Below are positions 15,429 through 23,500 of a DNA stretch of 27,904 nucleotides, piece after piece (within the stretch, counting starts at the first letter, position 1; each line of letters opens with the position of its first letter). The stretch comes from CAZKTF01 sp964555565 (GTDB lineage Bacteria; Planctomycetota; JAJSAM01; JAKLKS01), in NCBI GenBank assembly GCA_964555565.1, contig CAZKTF010000019.1:1-27904 (forward strand). Reading direction: 5' to 3'. Position numbers and translations under genes: made by a program. Below the pieces are notes generated by a model. That model did not search any database, had not been told where the DNA came from, and saw only the letters and a list, made by a program, of their open reading frames with translations.

Positions 15429-18014
15429 CTAGGGGACCCGCAGGACCCCGGGGCGAACCTCGTCCCAGGGGGCGAGGGAGCAGGCCCTCACGCCTCCCGC
15501 CTCGAGGAGGACCTGCACGGGGGAGCCCGGCGGGGAGGCGAAGTCGAATCCCGCGATCGCCAGGGAGAAGGTCCCCCGCTCCGGGTCGAGGTCCACCGTC
15601 GCCCTGGGGACCGCCCCGCGCGGGGCCTTCCACCGCCACCGGGTCCCGTGCGCCTTCCATCGGAGATCCCCGGCGGGGACCGCGACCACGACCGGGTCCT
15701 CCAGTCCCCCCGCGGCGACGGTGAGCGCGTCCACCGCCGGGTCGAAGCCGGCCCCGCCGTCCGCCTCCCCGAAGGGATGCGTGCCGCGGACGGTGACACG
15801 GTCCCTCCGCGCGCACCGGGAGTCCGTGATGGTCCCCGCCGTCGGGACGACCTCACCCGCGGGGGCCGAGACGCGCACGAGGAAGGCGTCCCCGTTGCCG
15901 CCGTAGGAGACCTCCGGCCCCCCGATCACCGGGAAGGTGGCCTCGGAGGAGGCGACCGAGCCCGCGACGTGCGCGTCCCCCTGCCCGTCCACGGCCAGCC
16001 CGATGGCGCTCTCGGCCAGGTCGCCGCCGAGGTACCCGCAGGCGTCGAGCCTCGTGCCGTCGCCGCGCACCCGCGCGACGAAGGCGTCCGTGACGCCGCC
16101 GAACAGCAGCCCCGGGCCCGCCCGCACCGGGAAGGTCGTCTCGTCCGAGGCCGTCTGCCCGGCCACCCAGACGTTCCCGGCGGCGTCCACCGCCACGTTG
16201 TTCCCGCGGTCCAGCGCCGCGCCGCCGACGTAGCCGCACCACACCACGTCGGTCCCGTCCCCCCGCACCTTCGCCACGAGCGCGTCGAAGCCTCCCCCGT
16301 AGGCGAGGCGCGGCCCGACCTTCACCGGGAGCGTGTCGGGCCCGGAGTTCGTGAAGCCCGAGAGGAGGATGTCCCCCGCGGTGTCGATCGCCGCGCCGAT
16401 CCCGCTGTCGCCGCCCGCCCCGCCGAGGTAGCCGCAGTGGAGGAGGCCGGCCCCGTCGGCCCGCACCCGGGCGACGAAGGCGTCGGTCCCCCCGCCGTTG
16501 AAGGTGAGGTCCGGCCCGACGAGCACCGGGAAGGTGGCCTCGGTCGAGGAGGTGGTGCCCACGAGCACGGCGTTCCCCTGCGGGTCGAGCGCGAGGCCCG
16601 TCGCCCTCTCGTAGTCGTCGCCGCCGACGTACCCGCACCACGCGAGCCCGCTCCCGTCCCCGCGGACCTTCGCCACGAAGGCGTCCTGGCCCCCGCCGTA
16701 GGAGAGGTCGGGCCCGACCGTCACGGGGAAGGAGGCGTCGCTCGAGCCGGTGGTGCCGTCCACGACCACGTCGCCGTTCCCGTCCACCGCGATCCCGTAG
16801 ACCTGGTCGAAGTCCGCGCCCCCGAGGTACCCGCACCACTCCAGGGCGCCCCCGCCCGGCGCGACCTTCGCCACGGCGCCGTCGAATATGCCCCCGTTGT
16901 AGGTGAGGTCCGGGCCCCCGAGGACCGGGAAGGTGTCCTCGCGCGAGGAGGTCTGGAGGGCGAGGTAGGCGGCGCCGGCCGCGTCCACCGCGACCCCGTA
17001 CCCGTGGTCGTGGGCGTCCCCCCCGACGAAGCCGCAGTAGAGGAGGGTCGTGCCGGAGGGGTCCACCTTCGCCACGAAGGCGTCCGTGTCCCCGCCGTTG
17101 TAGGCGGGGTCCGGCCCCCCCGTCACCGGGAAGGAGGTCTCGGGGGAGACCGCCTCCCCCGTGAGGTAGGAGTTCCCCGCGGCGTCCACCGCGACCGCGT
17201 GGGCGTAGTCGGCGTCCGCCCCGCCGAGGAACCCGGAGGAGAGCGCGATGGCCGGGTCGAGGACGAGGGGGAGGGACGGGTCCACGCGCGCGAGGCGGAA
17301 GCCCGCCGTAGCGCCGTCCGCGGCGAGGTCCCAGGCCGCCTCCACGGGCCGCCGCCGGCCCCCTGGCTCCTCCTGCCAGGCCACGGGGGCGGCGTCCTCG
17401 ATCCCGCCCGCCGGGGTCTCGACGCGGAGCCGCCCGTCGGCGCCGACCCGCACCGCGGACGCGCCGCGGAAGCGGATCCGCGCCAGCGCCGGGTCGGCCC
17501 CAGGGGCCACGCGGAACTCGTACTTGAGCGTGCGGCCGCGGGCCTCGAAGACGAGGTCGATCCCCGGCCAGAGGCCCCGGTAGGCGAGGCCGCGCCAGGA
17601 GCGCGCCCCCGTGACCCAGCGCTCCCTCGGTCCGTGGAAACGGTGGAAGACCGTGGGGGCCGGGTCCAGGGGCACCGGCCACGCGGACGGGTCGGCGCCG
17701 GGGAACTCCGCCTTCACGGCCCAGCGCCGGGCCCCCCGCGTGAAGGCCCAGGTGAGCCCGCCCGCATGGAAGAACGCGGTGGCCCCGCGCGCGGGCAGCA
17801 GGAACGCGACCCGCGGGTCGGACTGGCCGCGGTTCTCGACGAAGAGGAGCGGACGGCCCGCCGTCGCGGGTCGGGGGTCGGCAGCGCCGCGTCCCGAAGC
17901 GGAGGGCCTTCCGCCCGTCGCGCTGCGGCGGGCGACGGCCCCCGCGGCGCCGCCGGACGCGAGGAAGGCCGCGGCCGCGAGGAGGAGCGCGAGAGGGCGC
18001 CGGCCGGCTCTCAT
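15429..18014 (-). CDS. large secreted SBBP-repeat seven-bladed propeller protein
   Basis: 861 residues. Signal peptide about 1-26. Residues about 55-255 form the ENRGQ-type N-terminal domain (LLFVENRGQSDPRVAFLL at 56-73, then GIDLVFEARGRTLKYEFRVAPGADP), which often precedes SBBP repeats. Residues about 259-690 hold seven repeats of about 61 residues. Each runs (C)GYLGG...G(I/V)AVDxxGNxxxxGxTxSxxxTFPVxxGPDLxYNGGxxDAFVAKVRGDG. Repeats 2-7 carry a cysteine at the same place. The C-terminal 170 residues are a separate beta domain ending EVRPGVLRVP. An extracellular or periplasmic role is inferred, with no enzyme motif. The ATG at 18014 has TAGACT 7 bases upstream and no Shine-Dalgarno. It is divergent from the toroid gene across 37 bases. 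Confidence 0.9.
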   Translation of the reverse strand: MRAGRRPLALLLAAAAFLASGGAAGAVARRSATGGRPSASGRGAADPRPATAGRPLLFVENRGQSDPRVAFLLPARGATAFFHAGGLTWAFTRGARRWAVKAEFPGADPSAWPVPLDPAPTVFHRFHGPRERWVTGARSWRGLAYRGLWPGIDLVFEARGRTLKYEFRVAPGADPALARIRFRGASAVRVGADGRLRVETPAGGIEDAAPVAWQEEPGGRRRPVEAAWDLAADGATAGFRLARVDPSLPLVLDPAIALSSGFLGGADADYAHAVAVDAAGNSYLTGEAVSPETSFPVTGGPDPAYNGGDTDAFVAKVDPSGTTLLYCGFVGGDAHDHGYGVAVDAAGAAYLALQTSSREDTFPVLGGPDLTYNGGIFDGAVAKVAPGGGALEWCGYLGGADFDQVYGIAVDGNGDVVVDGTTGSSDASFPVTVGPDLSYGGGQDAFVAKVRGDGSGLAWCGYVGGDDYERATGLALDPQGNAVLVGTTSSTEATFPVLVGPDLTFNGGGTDAFVARVRADGAGLLHCGYLGGAGGDSGIGAAIDTAGDILLSGFTNSGPDTLPVKVGPRLAYGGGFDALVAKVRGDGTDVVWCGYVGGAALDRGNNVAVDAAGNVWVAGQTASDETTFPVRAGPGLLFGGVTDAFVARVRGDGTRLDACGYLGGDLAESAIGLAVDGQGDAHVAGSVASSEATFPVIGGPEVSYGGNGDAFLVRVSAPAGEVVPTAGTITDSRCARRDRVTVRGTHPFGEADGGAGFDPAVDALTVAAGGLEDPVVVAVPAGDLRWKAHGTRWRWKAPRGAVPRATVDLDPERGTFSLAIAGFDFASPPGSPVQVLLEAGGVRACSLAPWDEVRPGVLRVP

Positions 18015-18021
18015 CCGGCCC

Positions 18022-18045
18022 AGTCTACGCGAACCCCGGTAGGAT
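18022..18045. promoter_or_regulatory. facing -10-like hexamers in a 37-base divergent gap
   Basis: On the minus strand TAGACT (18022-18027) is 7 bases before the ATG at 18014. On the plus strand TAGGAT (18040-18045) is 6 bases before the ATG at 18052. Neither start has a Shine-Dalgarno. Both look like -10 boxes of leaderless transcripts. No convincing -35 boxes are seen. Confidence 0.45.
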
Positions 18046-18051
18046 GCCGGG

Positions 18052-19272
18052 ATGCGGGCGACCGTGCGATGGGCCGCGCTCGGCGTGTTCCTCGCGACGG
18101 CGGGGACGGCCCCGGGACGCGCGGCCGAGGGGGAGAAGCCCCTCCCGGAGCCGCGCCTCCTGGGCCCCCGGTCCGGGAAGGCGAAGGACGCCGCGCTCTC
18201 GCGCTACGGCGGCGACGCCTCGACGGAGAAGGCGGTCGAGGCGGGCCTCGACTGGCTGCTGCGCCACCAGGAGCGGGACGGCTCCTGGGACGGGGACGGG
18301 TTCCCGGAGCGGTGCGCGGAGGGCGGGAAGCGGTGCGACGGGCCCGGGAAGGGCCACCTGGGGGAGGGGAACGCCTGCCCCTACGACGACCCGCTCACGG
18401 GGCTGGCCGCGCTCGCCTTCCTCGGGCACGGGCACGCCCCCGACCGCGGGGGAGACGCGCGCGCCCAGGCGGTCGAGCGGGCGCTCCGGCGGCTCGAGCG
18501 GGCGTCGGACCCCTGGGGGCTCGCCTTCGCGACCGAGGCCTTCGCCGAGGCGGAGGCCATGGAGAGGAAGGGGCGCTGGCGCGAGGCGGCGCTGCGCGGC
18601 GCGCGGACCCTCCTCGAGGGGAGGCAGAAGGACGGGGGCTGGGCCTACATCGCCGACATCCGGCCCGGCTCCGACACCCCCTACACCGCCGCCGTCGTCC
18701 CGGCCCTCGTCGCCGCGCGGGACGCGGGCGTCGAACTCCCCGCGGACCTTGCGGCCGGCGTGGACCGGTTCCTCGGCTCGCTCGAGGAGGAGAAGGGCGG
18801 GCGGCTCGCCTACCTCCTGGACGGGCGGAAGTACGGCTACACCCCGACCACGAACAACGGGCACCTCGCCGCGGCCCTGCGGGAACTGCTCGAGGTGAAC
18901 CGCGCGGGGCCCCGGCACCGGCTCCACATGTCGCTCGTGGCGGACACGCTCCCCGCCTGGTCGATCTCCTTCCGGGACGTCGCCGTGAAAGGCCGCGGGA
19001 CCCTGAAGGTCCAGGTCGGCAACCTCAGCCTCTACCAGTGGTACTACGGGACGCTCGCCTCCTTCCAGTCGGGCGGGACGGCCTGGCCCGCGTGGTGGTC
19101 GAGCCTCAGGACCGCGCTGGTCGGCCACCAGCGGAAGGAGGGCTGCGTTCGCGGCTCCTGGGACCCCGAGGGGATGTACGAGCGCCTCACCGGCGGGCGC
19201 GTCTTCGCCACCGCCATGGCGGTCCTGATGCTCGAGGCCCCCTACCGTCACCGCCGCCTGGCGGGGCCGTAG
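18052..19272 (+). CDS. secreted toroid (prenyltransferase/squalene-oxidase repeat) protein
   Basis: 406 residues with a signal peptide (about 1-25). The mature part is an alpha/alpha-toroid of the terpene-cyclase/prenyltransferase-repeat type: VEAGLDWLLRHQERDGSWD, DDPLTGLAALAFLGHGH, ALRGARTLLEGRQKDGGWAY, DTPYTAAVVPALVAARDAG and WYYGTLASFQSGGTAWPAWW. It ends in RGSWDPEGMYERLTGGRVFATAMAVLMLEAPYRHRR. The catalytic DxDD of squalene-hopene cyclases is not seen, so a substrate-binding or unknown role is more likely. Such exported toroid proteins are frequent in Planctomycetota. The last 41 codons are duplicated 941 bases downstream beyond vapBC, and the last 25 bases overlap the antisense end of vapC. 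Confidence 0.87.
   Translation: MRATVRWAALGVFLATAGTAPGRAAEGEKPLPEPRLLGPRSGKAKDAALSRYGGDASTEKAVEAGLDWLLRHQERDGSWDGDGFPERCAEGGKRCDGPGKGHLGEGNACPYDDPLTGLAALAFLGHGHAPDRGGDARAQAVERALRRLERASDPWGLAFATEAFAEAEAMERKGRWREAALRGARTLLEGRQKDGGWAYIADIRPGSDTPYTAAVVPALVAARDAGVELPADLAAGVDRFLGSLEEEKGGRLAYLLDGRKYGYTPTTNNGHLAAALRELLEVNRAGPRHRLHMSLVADTLPAWSISFRDVAVKGRGTLKVQVGNLSLYQWYYGTLASFQSGGTAWPAWWSSLRTALVGHQRKEGCVRGSWDPEGMYERLTGGRVFATAMAVLMLEAPYRHRRLAGP
19150..19244 (+). repeat. 95-bp direct repeat, left copy (inside the toroid gene)
   Basis: Identical base for base to 20091-20185, in the same orientation, 941 bases apart. Alignment continues without gaps to the stop codon with five mismatches. Together the copies bracket vapBC. 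Confidence 0.9.
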
Positions 19273-19721
19273 CGCCGGGCCTTCTCCGCGACGCCGCCGG
19301 TGGCCCCGAGGAAGGGGTTCTCGATCCGGACGCCGCCGTGGACACGGCCGTGCTGGAGGTCTTCGGTCAGGAGGCGCTCGCAGCCCGCGCGGCGGGCGGC
19401 CTCCACGTGAATCGCGTCCCAGAACGAGATGCGGTCCGCCGCGGCGCGGGACACGGCCTCGAGGATCACCGGGACATCGACCTCCACCAGGGGGAGGGCC
19501 GCGAACTCCCTGACGAGGCGGGCGATCTCCTCCGCCCTCATGACGGGGCGGAACTTCCGCATCGCGCAGGAGCAGAACTCCCCGAGCACCTGGGTGCTGA
19601 GGACGAGTCCTCCGGCCGCGCCATCGCGGAGAATCCCCCGCGCGATCGCCCGCTTCGTCGGCTCCGTCTCGTCGAACGCGTAGACGAGGACGTTCGTGTC
19701 CAGGAAGGCGCTACGGCTCAC
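19248..19721 (-). CDS. vapC: VapC-type PIN-domain ribonuclease toxin
   Basis: 157 residues. A PIN nuclease, expected to cleave RNA and to be silenced by the upstream antitoxin. The four acidic positions are present: D8 (FLDTNVLVYAFD), E48 (TQVLGEFCS), D102 (ISFWDAIHVEAA) and E120/D121 (RLLTEDLQHG). Its ATG overlaps the vapB coding end by 11 bases, the usual toxin-antitoxin coupling. It is about 15-20 residues longer than a typical VapC. The final residues (EKARRYGPARRR) are read through the antisense of the toroid gene's stop region and so may have been gained on arrival here. Catalytic competence looks intact. Confidence 0.92.
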   Translation of the reverse strand: MSRSAFLDTNVLVYAFDETEPTKRAIARGILRDGAAGGLVLSTQVLGEFCSCAMRKFRPVMRAEEIARLVREFAALPLVEVDVPVILEAVSRAAADRISFWDAIHVEAARRAGCERLLTEDLQHGRVHGGVRIENPFLGATGGVAEKARRYGPARRR

Positions 19722-19971
19722 CGGGGCCCTTGCGGTCGTAGAGCTCCTCGCGGGTCCAGCGCCTTCCCCCGGGCCCCCGCACGGCCCTCCCGTGGTACTT
19801 CGCCGAAGCCTCGAGGATCCGTGCCACCGCCTCGCGGATCCGCTCCTCCTGCGAGCCGTACTCCTCCAGGTGCCTGCGGACGACCTCGTTGACCGAGGTG
19901 CCGTCCTTCACGGCCCGGATCCGGGCCTTCCGGAGGACGTCCTCGGGGATGGCCAGCGTGAGGTTGCGCAT
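19711..19971 (-). CDS. vapB: VapB-type ribbon-helix-helix antitoxin
   Basis: 86 residues. The N-terminal 40 residues (MRNLTLAIPEDVLRKARIRAVKDGTSVNEVVRRHLEEYG) fit a ribbon-helix-helix DNA-binding unit: a beta strand, then two helices. The charged C-terminal half (EERIREAVARILEASAKYHGRAV...RRWTREELYDRKG) would wrap the toxin. A GAGGAG lies about 6 bases before the ATG. A promoter with a palindrome in its spacer is just upstream, consistent with autoregulation by the VapBC complex. It overlaps vapC by 11 bases. Confidence 0.9.
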   Translation of the reverse strand: MRNLTLAIPEDVLRKARIRAVKDGTSVNEVVRRHLEEYGSQEERIREAVARILEASAKYHGRAVRGPGGRRWTREELYDRKGPGEP

Positions 19972-19992
19972 GGTCGCTCCTCGGACCGGATA

Positions 19993-20021
19993 AGTGTAGC
20001 ACGGGTCCCGTGTTCCCGCAA
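19993..20021 (-). promoter_or_regulatory. vapBC promoter with operator-like palindrome
   Basis: On the minus strand TTGCGG (20016-20021) and TACACT (19993-19998) are exactly 17 bases apart. The spacer holds CACGGG-T-CCCGTG (20000-20012), a perfect palindrome well placed for repression by the VapBC complex. The start of transcription would fall about 15 bases before vapB. Confidence 0.65.
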
Positions 20022-20072
20022 CCCCCGGAGGCCCGGGGAGCCGCGCGGGCCGCTGCCGCGGCCGGGCCGCCC

Positions 20073-20213
20073 CGGGAGGAGCGCTGCGCCCGCGGCTCCT
20101 GGGACCCCGAGGGGATGTACGAGCGCCTCACCGGCGGGCGCGTCTTCGCCACCGCCATGGCGGTCCTGATGCTCGAGGCCCCCTATCGTCACCGGCGGCT
20201 GGCAGGACCGTAG
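20073..20213 (+). pseudogene. detached 3' end of a toroid-protein gene
   Basis: 47 codons ending in the same residues as the toroid protein: REERCARGSWDPEGMYERLT, then the shared ...YRHRRLAGP and stop. Bases 20091-20185 equal 19150-19244 exactly. The last 28 bases have five differences, all in third codon positions and all silent. No similarity is seen upstream of 20073, so there is no start or signal peptide of its own. It is the stub left beyond vapBC, or the end of a lost tandem paralogue. Confidence 0.8.
20091..20185 (+). repeat. 95-bp direct repeat, right copy
   Basis: The perfect partner of 19150-19244. Recombination between the two would remove vapBC and leave a toroid gene with an unchanged protein sequence. 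Confidence 0.9.
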
Positions 20214-20231
20214 GCCCGCCTTGCCGGTCTG

Positions 20232-20402
20232 CTAGCGGTAGATCTGCTCGCGCAGCGTCAGGTGGCCGATCCCCTCCCGCTCGCCGTAGTCCTTGAAGAA
20301 CCGTTCGACGACGGTGCTCAGGGAAAGGCCCTCGAGGCGAGCCCGGGCGCGGGCCCGGCGGAGTGCCTCGGCATCGACCCGGACGGAGACGTTCTTCTTC
20401 AT
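20232..20402 (-). CDS. orphan ribbon-helix-helix antitoxin-like protein
   Basis: 56 residues from the ATG at 20402, with GGGAGG 7 bases upstream. MKKNVSVRVDAEALRRARARARLEGLSLSTVVERFFKDYGEREG reads as a strand followed by two helices, the MetJ/Arc-type ribbon-helix-helix fold. The tail (IGHLTLREQIYR) is short. It looks like a VapB or ParD relative, but no toxin gene follows: downstream is the toroid-gene stub. It is clearly distinct in sequence from VapB at 19711. It may be a solitary regulator or the survivor of a broken toxin-antitoxin pair. Confidence 0.78.
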   Translation of the reverse strand: MKKNVSVRVDAEALRRARARARLEGLSLSTVVERFFKDYGEREGIGHLTLREQIYR

Positions 20403-20427
20403 GGCATGCCTCCCGGAGAACCGCTCG

Positions 20428-20443
20428 TACCCCTTCGAGGGTA
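20428..20443 (-). promoter_or_regulatory. possible operator of the orphan RHH gene
   Basis: TACCC...GGGTA arms around CTTCGA lie 25 bases before the ATG at 20402. This is a plausible binding site for the encoded ribbon-helix-helix protein, but the arms are only 5 bases. The rest of 20403-20513 shows nothing else. Confidence 0.3.
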
Positions 20444-20513
20444 GCGCGCTGCCGCCGTGAGACCTTCTCAGTTCTCGGCCGTTGGCGGGCCCGCCTTGGG
20501 TCGCAGCCGGCGG

Positions 20514-23500
20514 TCAGGCGACCAGCACCCGCCTCCGGGCGGCGGAAGGGACGCGCTCCTCGGGGGTGAGGATCCCGGCGAAGTTGAGCGGGTCGGCGGC
20601 GGAGACGGAGAGGGGGGCGAGGGCCCCCCGGCGGCGGATGGCGCGCAGGAGCGAGACCGCCCCCTCGAGGGCGAACTGCTCCCCGTCGAAGCCGGCGACG
20701 AACCGGCCGCCGCGGACCTCGCCGCGGAGCTCCATGGTCCTTAGGCAGCGGACGAGGTCGCGCCAGGGGACCGGGATCCGCTCGCGGGCGAGGGTCTTGC
20801 GGAAGACGACGCCCGTGCGGCGGAGGAGGGTGAGGGCGACCCTGGAGACGAAGGCCTCGGACACGACAGCGGCGGGGACAGTCCCCTTCGCGCGGAGAGG
20901 CGCGCGCTCCGGGGACAGTCCCCCGACAACGGCGGGGACAGTCCCCTTCGCGCGGAGAGGCGCGCGCTCCGGGGACAGACCCCTGAAGAGGCTCCACCGC
21001 CCCACGGTGGTGCCGCTGGTCCTGCGGCGCGAGGGGGGGACGACGAGCCAGCGCAGCGCCCCGTAGGAATCGCAGGTGAGCGCGCCGCGCGCGATGAGCT
21101 CGCCCAGCCCCATCTCCACGTGCGCGGGGAGGAGGCGCGTGGCGCGGGCCAGCTCCTGGGGGAAGAGCGCGCCGCGGGCGGCCAGGGCCTCGTGGACCTC
21201 GCGGGCCGCGGCGGAGAGGCCGTCCAGGCCGGGGGGCCCCGCGAGCCCGAGCCAGAGGTCCATGTCCTCCCGCGGGACGATGGCCACCGGCGTGCTCCGG
21301 ATCGCGCCGGCGCCCGCGCCCCAGAGCCGCCCCCAGGCGGTCTCGCCCGTGAGGGTGAGCCCGTCGAGCCACTCCCGCTTGTAGCCGCGCACCCGGGCCG
21401 GGAGGACGCTCCCCTCCCAGGAGGCCGCCGGGACCTCGAACCCCGCGAGTTGCCGGACGACCTCGGCCACCCCCCGCGGCCCCTCGAGCCGGTGCTCCTC
21501 GTCGGCGTGCTGCCAGCAGGCGAGGAACCGGAGGAAGTCCGCGGCCGTGGCGGGCTCGATCTCCCTGCGGAGCCGCTCCACGGTGTACCGGTGGATGCGC
21601 GCCAGCAGCCGCCGGTCGCACCAGGCCTCGCGCCCCTCCAGGCGCACGCGCAGCGCCGTGCCCTCCCGCTCCAGCGCGAGGAGCGCCGGGTCGTCGGCGA
21701 ACACCGGCCCCAGGGCCTCGAGCCTCCCCCGCCAGGCCGCCACGGGGTCCCGCGTGGACTCCCGGGCCCACCAGCGCTCCCCCTCGAGGACGGCCCGCCC
21801 CGCGGCGCGCAGAACCTCGAGCCAGGGGGCCCAGCCCCGCGCCTCCTCCGCCCCCGCCCAGCCCATCCAGAGGAGCGCCTCGTGGACCTCCTCGGCGGAG
21901 CGCGGCTCCGGCCAGGCCTCCCCGCGCACGCGGCGGACCGCGTCCGGGTCGAGGGCGCCGATCGCGTCGGCGGAGCGCACGTCCAGGCTCCGGCGCGTGA
22001 GGACCGCGCGCGTGCGCCGCTCCTCCAGCGGGGCGTCGTCGAGGAAGGTGTAGGCGCCGCCGGCGAGGATCCCGCGCGCGAAGGCCGAGGGCTCCGGGGT
22101 GTCCACCGCCACGCGCCGGATCCGCCCGTCGCGGAGCCGCCGCAGGACCTCCAGGAGCCCCTCGGCGTCCATGGCCTCCGTGAGCCCGTCCTCCACGGTC
22201 TGCCGGACGAGCGGGTGGTCCATGGGGACCTCGACGTCGCCGGGGGGGAGCGTCTCGGGGCAGGCGATGGCCTGCGGGAAGGCCGCGGCCATGAGGTCCT
22301 GCGCGCGCATCCGGACGAGCGGTGCCGGGACCCTCTTCCCGCCCTTCATCCGCTCGAGGAGGAGGAAGCGGGACGCGTTCCAGCGCCAGCGCGCCGTGAA
22401 CAGCGGGGCCGGGAGCATGGCCTGGACGAGGAGGTCACGCGCGGTGTCCGGGTGGAGGTAGTCGAAGACCTCCTCCAGCGCGAAGGAGTGCTGCGTCCCG
22501 AGCGAGAGGACGATGGCCTCCTCGTTGGCGGCCGCCTGGAGCTCGAACCCGAACCCGCGGCAGAAGCGCTTGCGCAGCGCGAGGCCCCAGGCCCGGTTGA
22601 TGCGCCCCCCGAAGGGCGCGTGGAGCACGAGCTGCATCCCGCCGCTCTCGTCGAAGAAGCGCTCGAGGACGACGCACTCCTGCGTGGGGACCGCCCCCAG
22701 CGACTTCCGGCCCGACTCCACGTACTCGGCGATCTGGCGCGCCGCGGCCTCCGGCACGCCGGTCTCGCGGACGAGCCAGGCGGCGTCCGTGCACTCCTCC
22801 CGGAGGCGCGCGATCTCCGCGGAGAGCTCCTCCGTGCGCGACGGGGCCTCGCCCAGCCAGAAGGGGACGTTGGGCGGCTGCCCCCTGGCGTCCGCCACGC
22901 GCACGACCGCGGGCTCGATCCGGAGGATGCGCCAGGAGGTGTTCCCGAGCTGGAAGACGTCCCCGGCGTTCGACTCGACGGCGAAGTCCTCGTTCACCGA
23001 GCCGACGAGCGTCCCCCCGGGCTCCTCGAGGACCGCGTAGTCCGCGGTGTCCGGGATGGCCCCGCCGCAGGTGATGGCGGTGATCCGCGCGCGGCGGGTC
23101 CCGAGCAGGCGGCGGTTCACGCCGTCGCGGTGCAGAAGCGCCCGGCGCCCCTGCGCGTGGAGCCCCACCACCGCGTCGAAGTCCTCCCGCGGGAGGTCCC
23201 GGTAGGGCCAGGCCCTCCGGAACCGCTCGTACAGCGCGTCCTCCTCCCAGGGGCCCGCCGCGCACTCCGCGACCACCTGCTGGCCGAGGATGTCGAGGGG
23301 GGCGCGGGGCTGCGGGGTGCGGTCGAGCACGCCGCGGCGCACGGCGCGGAGCAGCGCCGCCGCCTCCACCAGCTCGTCCGTCGTGAGGGGGAACAGGCGC
23401 CCCTTGGGGGTCCGCCCGACGCCGTGGCCCGCGCGGCCCACCCGCTGGATGAGGGTGGCGATGGACCGCGTGGCCCCCACCTGGAGGACCAGGTCCACGT

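Noticed and set aside
15648..19892. Plus-strand open frame of over 1400 codons
   Set aside because: It runs antisense through the SBBP gene, then out of frame across the toroid gene and vapC. Composition is arginine/glycine/proline-biased and no family is recognisable.
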